Shown here: positions 32,811 to 44,743 of the stretch, one piece after another
Layout: the number at the start of each line of letters is the position of its first letter
Numbering within the stretch: position 1 is the stretch's first letter
Notes under the pieces: generated by a model
The model's database searches: none
The model's input: only the letters and a program-made list of their open reading frames with translations
What the model was told of the DNA's origin: nothing
Program-made: the position numbers and the translations under genes
From: Plantago ovata
Lineage: Eukaryota; Streptophyta; Magnoliopsida; Lamiales; Plantaginaceae
Direction: 5' to 3'
DNA: 64,000 nt
Assembly (NCBI GenBank): GCA_028274465.1
Contig: CM051455.1
Coordinates: 73,456,489-73,520,488, forward strand

Positions 32811-34097
32811 ATGGCATCAAGAAGATCCAAGAGATCAAGGGGAGAAGGGACCTCGAGTGCCCAACAAACGGCCACACCCGGCGAGTATTGCCAATCAGGG
32901 AGGGCAAGGCAATTCGAAGCGAATTTCCATGCCCACAAGCACACATACATTTCCGAGAGGAGCATTCGCTTCACAGCTGGGGAGAGCGCGTTGGAGGGCG
33001 CCAGAGAGCTCAACAAGCTCATTACTGAGCGAGGCTGGAAGTACTATGGCGAGGTCATGCCAAATTGGGACCAAGCAGTAGTGGAGGACTTCTACATTGC
33101 TTTCACGGACTACAATGAACGGACCGGTGTTGGGGTCGAGTTTACTCCTTTCAGCATCACTAGCTTCATCATGCGATTGGATAGGCCACTGACGCGGGAT
33201 CCAAACCGCCGGCCTGAAATCCACGAGAGATTTGATCCCGCGGAGCTCTATGTCTACGATAGGGAGACTGATCACTACCCCATGAAGGTACTGAATGGCA
33301 TTACCGTGGATGATTATGAATTGCCTGATGAGCCACCACGGATTTTGCGCCACAACGATCTCACCTTCGAGGCAAGGATGATGCTGAAGTTCGTTCAAGC
33401 CAATCTGATCCCTCGCACACATGATTTCGAGGTCCAGTCCTATTACGGAGTCCTAGTGCATGCTCTCTTGCATGATTTGCCTCTCACTCCTGGCGTCGTC
33501 ATCTTCGAGGAATTCAAGCGCCGCCGTAATGCCAACCGGAAGCTTGCCTTTGGTAACTTGATGACGGCCATGTGCAAGGAGGTCGGAGTTCCCGACCTCG
33601 TGCTGGACAAGAAGCCGAAGAAGTCCATCAACATTGATACGTACAATGAGATGCACGGGGCTTGGTGCACTCAGCAAGGAGAACCTATGCCATCGAGGGT
33701 TACGCGCCATGTGACACCTCCTCTACCTCCGCCTACGGTCGGACAAGGAAGCTTCGACTTCTCAGGGTTCAACCAGATCTTGGTCGATCAGTTTGGTAGC
33801 TTCCAAACCACCATGTTGGAGGCTCAGTCGACCCAATTCCGGGGATTTGAGGAGCGCGAAGTCAAGAGGTGGGAGGACTTCCGTGTGATGGAGGAGCTGC
33901 GTTGGGATGATTACTAGGGGCGAGTAGATCAGCGTTGGGAGGTCGCTCGAGCAGAGGACACTAGGCGTTGGAGAGCCCACCAGGAGGAGACGATGAACCG
34001 CTATGATTCCTTAGCTCGCCGAATTCCGGGGTACCCTTTCCATGATCAGACCGGTGGTAGTGGGAGTGACTTTTCTAACACCCCCTACGACCCCTAG
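32811..34097 (+). pseudogene. B2 accessory ORF, putative plant transposon protein-like (PF20167-type), one in-frame stop
   Basis: ATG at 32811 (MASRRSKRSRGEG). It is open to a TAG at 33915-33917 (368 aa); the same frame continues to 34097, so the original was about 428 aa and the TAG is probably a mutated CAG. After a basic N-terminus, about residues 40-270 show the pattern I associate with the 'putative plant transposon protein' family (RGWKYYGEVMPNWDQAVVEDFYIAF, followed by predicted helices and a second conserved block HDLPLTPGVVIFEEF). The C-terminus is Pro- then Glu/Arg/Trp-rich (WEDFRVMEELRWDDY). No catalytic motif is visible. Such ORFs are known near retrotransposon genes; the function is unknown. 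Confidence 0.65.
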
Positions 34098-36106
34098 AGA
34101 CACCAGCCGACAGGGGCCACATTTATCGGTAGTATTTGTATATTATCGTTATTTTGGCTCGCTTACTATTGTTGGTTGAAACTCTTTTAATTCGATTTGG
34201 TTGTATGATGCTATGACTTTTGACTCTTGTACTCTTTATTTGCTTTTGTAGTTGTGGCCTGTGTGCCTTTTGTCGTGATTAGTTTAGTTTAGTTTTTGTC
34301 TTGGTGCCTTAGGTGATTAAGAGAGGAAAAACATCGAAAATCTGGAAACAGGGGCCAAGCGGTCCGCTTCAAATTCCAGGAAGTTTTGCAACTTCCTGGA
34401 AATTCAAGCGGAGCGCCTGGAGCCTCCCAAGCGCCCCGCTTGGACCCTGAACCCAGATTTTCCTCGTTTTTCCATTCTTCTCACCTTTGCGCACCCGTTT
34501 TCACTTGTTTCTTGAGTCCTTTCAGGTACTACTCATATATAGGAGACTGGACACGAACCTTATCTCAGGGAAGTGTACTTTCAATCCAATTTTTCCTTTT
34601 CTTTCAACTTTTCTTTGCTCGAGGACGAACAAAAGTTTAGGTTTGGGGAGGGGGTATTGGATTTTCAGTACTATATGCTTGTGTGGTTCGTACATGCCTG
34701 ATTTTACAATCAAGTTCATGTGATTTGTCGTGTTTTTTCAAATTTTTGCATGCATATCATCCTTAGATTAGTTGTTGCACGTTGTTGTGTGTGGAGTTTA
34801 TTGCCAAGTCTTTTGAACCTTTTTATTGAGTAGACTAAGTGTTTATGACCATTGATCATATGTTGCATCACTTTGCAAGTAGGTTGAGGCTTGTCTCGCT
34901 TGGTTTGTCACATTCTCTTGTGCACTAGTTAAGCTTAGTAGTCTCGACATCACCTTGAGTGGTGTTTCTTCTACTGCGGTTCACGATGGCCTTATGAAAT
35001 GATGCATGTTAGAGTCTATGGTTGTAACCCGTGTAATTATGTACGTAAGAGGTGACAAGTTCTTCACCTCGATTAGAGATTTCTAAATGCCTAGGAAGGA
35101 GGTAGTGTGAGGTGTGCGATTCCTTGTATTAAACCTATTCTATCGAATAGGTTTGGGGAGGGGGTTGCTTCGTTGATCTTGTCTTTCGTCTTTGAGTCAT
35201 TGTAAAGTTTCCTTTTTCTTTTTCCTTTTGTTTTGTGTCCCAACCTATTCTTTCGAATAGGTTTGGGGAGGTGTCTTTGTAAAGAGTCTTTCCTTTTTCC
35301 TTTTCGTCTTTGTGATCAAACCTATTCTCTCGAATAGGTTTGGGGAGGTGTTTTTGACACATAGTACTGCTGCTTGCCCCTATAAAAAAAAAAAGAAAGA
35401 GGAAAAAAGAAAAGAAAAAAAAAAGAGAAAAAGAAAAGAAGAAAAGAAAAGAAAAAAGAAAATAAAAAAAAAGGGGAAGAGAGAAAATAAAGAATAAGGC
35501 CCTAAAGCAAAAGAAGGGGCGTTGCAAGCCAAAAGCAGTCTAGTAAAGTGTCAAGTGTCATGTAAATATTTTGTTCTTGTGAAGTTATCGAGTTGTAAAT
35601 TCTATCTTTTGTTTCGTGTCGCCTTTGTCCAAGGCCTGTTCTTGACCACCCTCGTCTTGCTATTCAAGAAGTGGTTGAAAGAGGCTCATTCTCGAGAGTC
35701 TGGGTAGAATAGGGGAGTGTTATCTTTCTAAGGGAACCCTCCTTCATTTGATGAGAGCCAGTATTGGTTCGCCCTCTCTTGAGGAAAAGTCTCACTTGGT
35801 GAACAGAAGTAAGTCCTCGGTTTCATAGGCACGGGGCAGTTGTAGTATGACAACATGCATCATTGTGTCGTCACTGACCAGGTGCAGGTAGAAGATGTTA
35901 CGAGAGACTCCTTTGTTTAACCAAGTGCACTTGAGAATGTGTATATTCGCAATCGAGGCATACTTCAACCTACTTGCATGTCATGCTCATTTGGTCTTGT
36001 TCATAAGCATTTGGTAGATTCAATAGATTAGTTCACTTTACTTGGCATGAGACTCCTTTTGTGTTGCATTTAGGTTAGTTTGTTGCTTGAGGACAAGCAA
36101 AGGTTT
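34098..36106 (+). other. B2 3' noncoding region
   Basis: Parallel to the B1 region. It includes a palindrome cluster (34355-34445) with arms CCAGGAAGTT/AACTTCCTGG, a PPT-like GTTTGGGGAGGGGG near 34645, three hairpins, a pyrimidine tract (about 35205-35305), a purine tract (about 35388-35500), and blocks shared with A elements. No real gene. Confidence 0.8.
35132..35340 (+). repeat. Three copies of the AACCTATTC/GAATAGGTT hairpin (B2)
   Basis: 35132-35153 (loop TATC), 35242-35263 (TTTC), 35319-35340 (TCTC): same loops in the same order as B1, with perfect arms, each followed by a TTTGGGGAG purine run. Confidence 0.9.
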
Positions 36107-36119
36107 GGTTTGGGGAGTT

Positions 36120-37521
36120 TGATGAACGTATTTTTGACGCGTTCATCTTGTCTTTTTCACCTTCTTTTGCTATCTTTTAGCCTTGTTTTTTGGTTAGTTT
36201 TGTAGAATTGTGTCACGTCTTGTGTTTTCTGCATTTTCAGGCACTTAGGTACGAAACGACGTTTTTGGAGCTAAAAACGAGCCTTTTTGATGGAAAAGAT
36301 GGCCCCATTGAAGTTCCCCAATCTCCGTGGCTTGTTCGTAAGTGTTTGAGCATCAATAAGTATCGAGAAGGATGAGTCCAAGGCACCCGACGGCCATGCG
36401 AGGACAAAAAGATTGAGTTTGAAGACAAAAATCTGCCCAGGAGCCAAGCTAAGCGCCTGGAATAGTGAAGCGCTTCGCTTCAATTTCCAGGACCTTGGGC
36501 ACAGAAGCCAAGCGAAGTGCTTGGAGTGCCCGAATCACTTCGCTTGCGAAGTGGTCCACTTGGCTTCTCCAAGCGGTCCGCTTTGCAGCGGTTACGTTTT
36601 CGGATTTTCCTTCTTAGATCTGATCTTTGATCATTTTTTGAATTTTTGAACTGTAACTTCGTTCTGGAGAGCTCCTAAGCCCCAAAACTCAGAGAATATT
36701 CAGATTTCTTTATATTTTAGCTTGAAATTCAAGATTTTGATTGAGGATTCATCCTTTGTAATCATCTACGAAGAGGTTTCTTTGATTTCCACCGATTAGT
36801 GACAGCTTTGGTGGTAACTTGTATCACTCTCTTGTCTTGAAGTTTGATATGATGTATTCCAATTAGTATTCATATGAATTGATGTCTATGTTGATGAATA
36901 TGAGTAGCTAAATCTTTTGTGTTGGTGGTAGAATGTAGAATATGCATGCTATGGGTTATGTTTATGCTTACATGAGATTGTGATTCAATCTTGCTGCAAA
37001 CCCCTTCATATGATTCTTAGTTGCCTATAAAACATATTCGAATTGAGTATAGTGACAAACTCTTGGTCAATGAAAGCTATAGGATTGTATGTTAGAGATT
37101 TGCAGCATGCTAGATAAATGGTGTTGGTGACAAGCACCTCAAAATTATTGATAGTGATCTTTCATGATGTGTGTCTTAAATTTGCCTAGACAAGTTGCTT
37201 AGCAGACTTGATCGAAGGTTCTACGCACTGAACTTGTGAGCATATACGTAACCCATGCATGTGTATTTGATTTCTACCACCAACCGTTTTCCAAGCTTGT
37301 TTACAACAATCTGTTTTCTCGGTGCTATTGTTCAAAGGAAACGATTCTCAAACATTTGAACTCGTTGACTGAAATTGCTTGCAAAAACCCCAAGCAAAGC
37401 CACGTTAGGTCCCGAGAGAACGACACTCGGGGAAAACTTGTCATTGCACTCTTGTTTGTGTAGTGATAAGTGTTCTTAGGCTTTTAAAAACAAATTTAAT
37501 TGGTGAAAAACGACATCATCA
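36120..37521 (+). repeat. B2 3' LTR (1,402 bp)
   Basis: After PPT 36107-36119; ends CATCATCA before TSD TCTTA. Some palindromes in 36436-36590 have lost symmetry relative to the 5' LTR (for example AAGTGGTCCACTT). Confidence 0.9.
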
Positions 37522-38345
37522 TCTTAAACGCGCGAAGCCACTCATGCATAATCAAGAACCCTAGCTAAGAAATCACATACTATCACCAACGATAGATTTA
37601 GCTACTCATAATGCAATCAACAAGAATCAAAGCAGGATTGATTGAAAACATGTTGAATGAAATAAATAAAAGTAGAAAAATTGTGAGATACAAGTTACCA
37701 ACGAAGGTTGTCAATCTCCGATGAATTGCTAACTCACAAGAAAGAATCGAAGATCAAAGATGTCCAATCTCTATGCTAAAACTTCCAAATCAATAAGAAA
37801 AATAGTCTTCTAAGCTAATAATTCCCAGAACAGGCTCTAGAGAATTTGTCTCTCAAAATAATGTGAAAATGTCTAAAAAACATAGAAAAATAGGCAAACA
37901 TATATATAGTTACGGAAACCCCCCGAGGCGAACCGCCCCAGGTGCCGGGCGATTCGCCTGATACGGGGCGATTCGCCCCACGTCCCAGGCGAATCGCCTA
38001 GGACGTCCAGACCGACTTCAGCGAGATTTTAGTCTTCTTTTCCTTTTCGGACTCGGATTTTGCCTTCTAGTGACCTTTAAGCCTTGAAACTCGTCCCCTA
38101 GGCCTCAAATCTCATCCGGAACCTTCTAGATACTCCACGAATGTCCTCGAAACACCAAAACCTCATCCTCTTCAGCAATATTGCCCATAAAAACACGTTT
38201 TTCACCTAAAACATGAAAAATGCAAAGAAAAGGGAAACGTGACACTATTCTAATAAAATGCACTAAAATATAAGCTAAATTAACCTAGATGATAGCTAAA
38301 TTGGTGAAAAAGACTCGAATGAAAGTGTAAAATACACGTTCATCA

Positions 38346-39285
38346 GATAACTCCTCCAAGAAGATCTCCTCCTAGAAGGTATGAGAAGTACACAAAGATT
38401 AATAGGCCAAGATATGAAATCTTGAGCACTATTATAACAAGAAGGATGGGCTTGGATTGGCCCGAGCCTATGCCGGAGTCCCGGAAGCATATAAATTCTT
38501 TCACAAAGGCAGAGGGCATACCACCGATGAATGTGTTAACCTCAAACATGAAATTGAGAAGTTAGTGCACCGAGGTCAATTGGTTAACTACATTCTTCAT
38601 GAGGAACATGTCCACCAACCTATCCATCACATCACTCTCGAACCACGAAGGGAGCCTTCAGTCTTGCCACCCCCACCACCTCCTCCTCCGGAGGGTGAGC
38701 GACATCGGGATTACGGAAGAGAAGCGAACTTTGAGAATAGACTCATTCATGGGAGAATTCTTACTATTTTCGGAGGACCGGCGGGAGGAGATAGTCGCAA
38801 GGCAAGAGAAAGAACCACGAACGACCTTACCGAAAGATACCCAAAGTATGGACAAGTCGCGACGAAAGGTACGAACATGATCTCCTTCGATGATAGTGAA
38901 CTTCCTCTGAGGCATGCCGGAGGAGGGGATACTCAAGATCCAAGTGTTCCTTTGGTAGTTTCTCTTGACATTCTCTGTTTTGAAGTCCCAAAGGTACTAA
39001 TAGATACCGGAAGCTCAGCCAATCACATTTTCACAAGCACTCTAAAAAAGATGAAAATTGACCCGAAGGAAGGATTGAAAGAAGTGGTAAGCGCCGTAGT
39101 AGGGTTCGGAGGACAACGGATAATGCCCCTCGGAAGTTTGGTCCTACTGGTGTCCATGGGCAAGGATCCTTTCAGAGTAACAAAGTCGGTTACATTCTTG
39201 GTAGTCGATATTCCTTTCGACTATTATGTGGTAATAGGGAGACCCGCATTGTCTCAATTCAAGGCTGTTCTCTCAACCGTCCACA
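38346..39285 (+). pseudogene. Tat element gag C-terminus and protease, cut by CACTA
   Basis: The gag tail has a knuckle relic (FFHKGRGHTTDEC; first ligand lost). The frame is open from about 38457. Protease contains VLIDTGSSANHIF (about 38997-39035), VVGFGGQRIMPLGSLVL and the later VIGRPALSQFKAVLSTVH, the usual Tat-group protease order. The CACTA element lies right after that last motif. The next codons after its removal (44744 onward) read NHMKFPC.., continuing the same domain. Confidence 0.8.
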
Positions 39286-39615
39286 CACTACAAGAAAAAC
39301 CGGATTTAGCGACAGATTCCATCCATCCCTATAAGTTACCGATCCGTCGCTAACAGGCGTTAGCGAGGGAGAGTGTCGCTAAATAGGACTTCGTGAAAAG
39401 TGGCGTTGCTAATGAAATAAGCGACGGATGATTTTATCTGTCGCTATCATCAGCGACGGATAAAATGATCCGTCGAAACCTTCATCGTTGACCAAAGTTG
39501 GGACGGAAACCTTATCCGTCGCTATTAGTTAGCGACGGATAAACGCTTTACAGAGTGACAGGTGTCTATATGTGGTTAAAGCTCTTTAGTGACGGATAAT
39601 TGCATCCGTCGCTGA
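39286..39615. repeat. CACTA left terminus and subterminal repeat array
   Basis: GCGACGGAT and its complement ATCCGTCGC recur at about 39335, 39420, 39450, 39505, 39530, 39587 and 39605, often as inverted pairs. Such arrays bind the element's own DNA-binding protein in En/Spm. 39616-40282 is AT-rich noncoding sequence with no gene seen. Confidence 0.85.
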
Positions 39616-40282
39616 ATCTGGAGGGTAAAAGAATTTTTTTTCCCTATTTTGGTAGCCAATTTATAATACCAAAACCTGTACATACAGTATATACATCAAT
39701 TTTCCATCATCCTCAATGAAACGAGTCATAAAGTAAACTCAAAATGGTAAAAATCATTAATATAAATAGACAAATGTTGGAAGTTCATTGCACACGAATG
39801 TATATAAGGTGTCGAAGATTATAAACTAGTTACAATGCATGCAATTGCTAACTCTAATAATCCAACATTGCAAAGTAACAAGTCCAAGTCCAAAGGATCC
39901 CAATCTACACGAACATGCCTGTAAAAAAAAATGAAAAGGAGAAAGTTAAAAGATTGAACCTGAACACATGGTGACTAACATATCACCCAAACACAAACAG
40001 TGGCTAACATACCACTCATTCAATGAACCAGTTTGTAAACGTACCATGATAGCAATAATGCATTGTGAATCACAGAGCTGGCATGGGAGGCTGAAGTGGA
40101 CCAAGGAGGGGATCTGCAAAGACAAAGAAACCATACAAAATGAAAGATGTAAGTTCATATGTACTACACATCAATTGCAACTTATTCAGTAATTAATAAA
40201 ACTTTCGTACTTAGTGCATAAACAAATAAACCACATAGAAAATACATGTAAGTATAGTTTGTACCCTCTTCATCGCCTGTGG

Positions 40283-43200
40283 CTAAGTCCACATATGTGC
40301 CATCGTGAAGATGTATGACTTCATCCATGACATGAACGGGGTTCCTATCAAGTGCACCCAAGTCCACACTCGCTTGGACTTCAAGGTTGCTTCCGATCGA
40401 TTACACTCTTTGTAGGAGTTAGTCGTTGAGTCATCCTCCTCAATGTACTCCACCTTGGAGCGTGCACGTATATGGATAGCAGCCACCCAGTCATTTTTGG
40501 ACCGTTTCAAGGTGTGATATGGAAGATACATCACCTGGCGTGCTTGACTAGCCAAGATAAAAGGTTCATACTTCCTATACTTCCTCTTCAAGTTAATGTC
40601 AACCGATTCACTCTGCTCATTCATCCTTGTACCTTCTGGAGTAGGATCATACCAATTAACTTCGAAGAGGAAGACCCTTTTCTTAGGCGTTCCGGGATAT
40701 TCAAGTCTGATGACTCGTTTCAACTTCCCGTAGAAATCAAACATGTCAGGTGATCATGTATCTGCTTCATTGATAGAAACCCCTGAGTTGGTGGCTGCGT
40801 TGGCCGAGTTAGAATGGCCAACCGTGTGGAATCTCAAGCCATTAACTATGTAACCCTCATATGTGTGTGCCAATCTATATGGCCCAGCTGCAAGGGCATG
40901 GAGATATGGATCAGTAACCCTGTTTTCTTCATTCCTGATATAGGCCTTGAACCAATCTGCAAATTCAGCTTCCAACCTCATGGTACGGTCATACTCAATA
41001 GTGTCATCTGCCATGAGTGGATCCTCTCGCAGACAGCGCTCTTTGAAGGCACTGCGGATGATTAAGTAATGATCAGAAGGTATCATTTAATGGGTATCCA
41101 ATGAATGAAGAGTATTTACAAACTGAAAGGAGAAAGGTACTTACGTATTGAATATTATGCCGAATGGCCTGACCTCATTACAGTTCTCGAGGACATAGAA
41201 ATGAGCTGCCTTAAGCTCTTTATCCCTCAACCATTCACTCTTTTCCTCACCCAAAGGGCTCCCTGACACCCTAATGATGGAAGGAGCAACATCATGATCC
41301 TCTTGCACCACAAAGGTGTTTGCATTGCGAGCAGGCTTATTAGCCTTTGTCTGAATGTCGTCCTAGAAGTAGTAGGAGCAGAAGGTTGCAGTTTCCTCTC
41401 GCAAGTAAGCATTTTCAATCGATCCCTCAGGTTGCGCTTTGTTCTTCACAAATCTCTTCAGCTTACCCAAGTACCTGTGACACATGTAATTGCTAGACTT
41501 GCATGCATATATATCTCTATAAGGTTTCAAATACGTGTAATTAAATCTTGTACATTACTGACCTCTCAAATGGATACATCCATCGATACTGTACTGGGCC
41601 AGCAAGCCTCGCCTCAAATGGGAGATGAATAGGTAAGTGCTGCATAGAACCAAACCAGCTCGGTGGTAAGAAATGCTCAAGCTTGCATAGAATCACGAGT
41701 ATGTCCTTCTCAAGACGAAGCAACACATCCTCGTGCACGGCCCTTGTGCTTATATTCTTGAAGAATAAGCTAATGTCAGTGAAAGCGCTCCGAACAGCTG
41801 GCTTAGGTAACAACTCTCGGACTGCAACCGCGAGTAGTCTGTCCATGAACACATGACCGTCATGGCTTTTCATCCCATGCATCTTCGTCTTGTTAGTATC
41901 CACACGAGTACCCAACTTAGATGCATAGCCATCGGGGAACTTGATTGTCTTCACCCAATCAAAGAGTCGGGCCCTAGTATCCTTGTCAATGGCATAGCAT
42001 GCCATTGGCCACTTTCCATCAGCACTCTTCTTTGCCATCTCCGTCCTCTTACACCATGAATTCAATTCCTGCCTAGACTTCTCCGTATCCTTTGTCTTAC
42101 CAAGGATGTTGCAAATGGTGTTGAAGGTGTTCTCGAACACGTTCTTCTCAACATGCATGAAATTCAAGTTGTGTCGTATGAGAAGATTGCTCCAAGACGA
42201 CAAGTCCCAAAAGATGCTTCTCTTCTTCAATCCACAAGTCTCGCAGATCTTATTGTTATACTTCTCCCACCCTAGCTCAGTCACTTTCTTCAGACCCAAC
42301 TCATCAATAATTGCTAGGATCTCTTTTCCAGTTAGATGCTTTGGGGGCCCTTTCTCTACAACTAACACTTTCTTGAATTGATCTCTGTTCCTTCGGAAAG
42401 GATGGTCAGGCTCTAGAAACCTCCGATGAAAATCAAACCAACTCTCTTTCGCACTCACAGTCAATCTAAAAGCATCAGTATCATCTAAACAATGGGGAAA
42501 AGCAAGTCTCCCCGATGTCTTCAAACCAGAAAGCATATGCTAGAAAATCAGAGACTGTCCATAGAAGTGCTGCTCTCAAGGTGAAGTTCTTCTTCTTTGA
42601 GACATCATATGCATGGATGCCCTTATCCCACAACTCTAGCAACTCCTTGATAAGGGGCTGCAAGAATACATCCAATTTCATACCAGGATCATCTGGCCCA
42701 GGCACCAGCACAATCAAGAACATGAATGGTGACTTCATGCAGTCACCAGGGGGATGATTGTACGGGGTTAGAATCACTGGCCAACACGAGTATCTCCGTT
42801 CACTACCGAACGGGATAAACCCATCTGTACAAAGCCCGAGTCGTACATTCCTAGGCTCGGCTGCGAAATCTCCATAGAGCTTGTCAAACTCTTTCCATGC
42901 TGGTGTGTCTGCTGGGTGCTCCATTAGCTTAGGATCCTTTGGAGCCACTCTTTCACTGTGCCACCACATCTTATCGACCGTTGTGGTGGATGCATACAAC
43001 CTCTTCAACCGAGGTGCTAGGGGAAAGTACCACATCTTCTTGAAAGATAGATTCTTGTTATGTCGTTTGTTTGATGCCCCCTCTTTGTAGCGACTGTATC
43101 TTGCATGGTCACAGAACTTGCATTCAAGTAGATCTTTGTCCTCCCCCCAATAAATCATGCACATCTTTTCACAACAATCTATCTTCTCCATAGGCAACCC

Positions 43201-43883
43201 CATAGCTCTCATCTTTTTCTGAGCTTGGTAATAGTCCTTAGGCACTAGATTGGGTTGAGGACAACACTGGGATAGCAACTGAACATTTGCACTGAAGGCC
43301 TCCTCAAACTGGCCTCCACCCAATGCCTTATTAGCCATCAGCCAAGACAACAATGACATCTCCGTGTGTGTAGGGCATCCTTCCCATATGGGTATCTTCG
43401 CAGCTTCCAACATGTCAAAGAATTTCTGGTCCTCTGCATTTGGTGGCTCTTCTACATCATTAGGGGCAAAAGCTGGACCAAGTAGATTATGCACCATCTC
43501 TTCCACCCGCTCACCATCAGAAGCATGACGATGTCGGGGAAACAATTGAGAACTAGAAAGGGGGTCAGAGGCACTTCCCCTTCTTTGTCTCTTCTTCATC
43601 ATCTGTGGGTCTATTGGAAAGGGAGGTGGTGGTCGTTCACCATGACAATCCCATATAGCATATCCAGGAACAAACCTATTCTGTCTCAAGTGTTCAACTA
43701 TCGTTGCAGGGGGCAAACAGTTGAAATTCCTACATTTTTGGCATTGCAAGGGCACTTTATAGACCCTTTGCTCACACAATTGGGATGTTCCAATGCAAAT
43801 TCAATGAAGGCTCGTACGCCTTCCTCAGAACTAGGAAGGATGAATCCATCAGCAACACGGTTGTACATCCAAGAACGACCCAT
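40283..43883 (-). pseudogene. CACTA transposase (tnp2/TNPD-like), broken
   Basis: Reads right to left. Start MGRSWMYNRV at 43883 with a Transpos_assoc-type N-terminal domain (EGVRAFIEFA, IKCPC). A frameshift near 43745 leads to the Transposase_21 (tnp2) core (MCIMYWGEDKDLLECKFC, KKMWYFPLAPRLKRLY). A second frameshift near 42530 precedes the rest of the core (FPHCLDDTDAFRL). A DUF4218-type region (HFLPPSWFGSMQHLPIHLP) ends near 41555 at a plausible GT donor, with an acceptor near 41475. There is an in-frame TAG near 41362, a second likely intron (donor near 41140), then EYDRTMRLEAEFADW and a DUF4216-type region (LKRVIRLEYPG) after a TGA at 40754-40756. It is unlikely to be functional. Confidence 0.85.
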
Positions 43884-44740
43884 CGGATAAACTACCTATA
43901 TATAAAAATACCATCTAAATAGAATAATATTAATTACAACATAACATAAACATAAAATTCAACACCTAACATACATTCCTCATATAATCAATACTCAATT
44001 TAAACATTTAGCATCCATACTCAATACTCAATATCTAAAATTCAGTTTCACCATAAATCTATCAAATTATCAAGTCCAAGGATAATATACTACTCAATAC
44101 TTGTTAAACAACCTAGTAGGAACTAAACATAAACATGAATTTGCTCAAACACATCGAAAATCAACGAATTCCCAAATATTTCAAAGTTAGGGTTTATGCA
44201 AATTACCTTCAATTTTGGAACAAATGGTCCATGGGTAATGAAATTGAATGCCCAATCTTGTTCCTTGCTCCACTAGCTTCGAATAGACTCCAAGATTGCT
44301 CGATTTGGATGAGTAATGCTCAAGATTAAATTTTTTTTTTCGCGGGTATGAAAAGAAACTTGGAGCAGAGAAGAAATGGGGGAGGAAGAAGACGACCGCG
44401 ATCTGTATACAGCACTTAGCGACGGATAAGGTTATCCGTCGCTATTTAACGACGGATGAAAATATCCGTCGCTATAGGTTGATTATCCAATTTCTTTTCC
44501 TTTTATTTTTACATTGGTCAACTTTTATTGCGACGGATAGTTTTATCCGTCGCCAATTAAGCGACGAACAAAACCGATCTGTCGCTAATTGCAAGTCGGA
44601 TTAGGTGTTCCAAAGGATGAACTGAGCTTAGAGCGCAGTTCGTCCTTATCCGTCACTATGAGTAGCGATCCGTCGCTAAATAGCGACGGATGCAATCCGT
44701 ATCTACTCATCCGTCGCTAAAAGGTTGTTTTCTTGTAGTG
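43884..44740. repeat. CACTA right noncoding region and subterminal array
   Basis: 43884-44395 is AT-rich with no gene seen, the likely upstream region of the transposase. 44415-44740 has ATCCGTCGC/GCGACGGAT at about 44418, 44435, 44450, 44468, 44530, 44547, 44667, 44683 and 44708, then the terminal repeat. Confidence 0.8.
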
Positions 44741-44743
44741 ACA

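Larger units (their letters stand above)
27709..37521 (+). mobile_element. Gypsy element B2, non-autonomous (gag-pro plus accessory ORF), TSD TCTTA
   Basis: TGATGAACG...CATCATCA, flanked by TCTTA at 27704-27708 and 37522-37526. It has two near-identical LTRs, an intact PBS, an open gag-pro ORF, a leader/intron-like region, an accessory ORF with one stop, a 3' noncoding region with three hairpins, and a PPT. No RT, RNase H or integrase. LTR similarity and the open gag-pro suggest it is the youngest element here. Confidence 0.92.
27322..38345 (-). mobile_element. Reversed solo LTR of the A/C gypsy family, TSD GATAA, split by B2
   Basis: 27322-27708 plus 37527-38345 together form one LTR of about 1.2 kb in minus orientation (TGATGAACG...TTCATCA), flanked by GATAA (27317-27321 and 38346-38350). 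No internal sequence remains, so it is a solo LTR. Its GC palindrome cluster is at 37918-38005. Element B2 entered it later (TSD TCTTA). Confidence 0.9.
39286..44740 (-). mobile_element. CACTA (En/Spm) DNA transposon, 5.4 kb, TSD ACA
   Basis: Terminal inverted repeats CACTACAAGAAAAAC and GTTTTCTTGTAGTG, with 3-bp TSD ACA at 39283-39285 and 44741-44743. Subterminal arrays of AGCGACGGAT words lie at both ends. One transposase gene on the minus strand (tnp2-type, TNPD-like). No separate TNPA-like gene is recognised. Confidence 0.95.

Noticed and set aside
33453..33710. Minus-strand frames opposite the B2 accessory ORF
   Set aside because: The sense frame has the family pattern and a plausible start; the antisense frames show nothing recognisable.
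11193..35340. CRISPR-like array
   Set aside because: The regularly spaced palindromic repeats are only two or three per element, with unequal spacers inside plant retrotransposons.
40472..43890. Plus-strand frames within the CACTA element
   Set aside because: Shadows of the minus-strand transposase, whose domains are recognisable.
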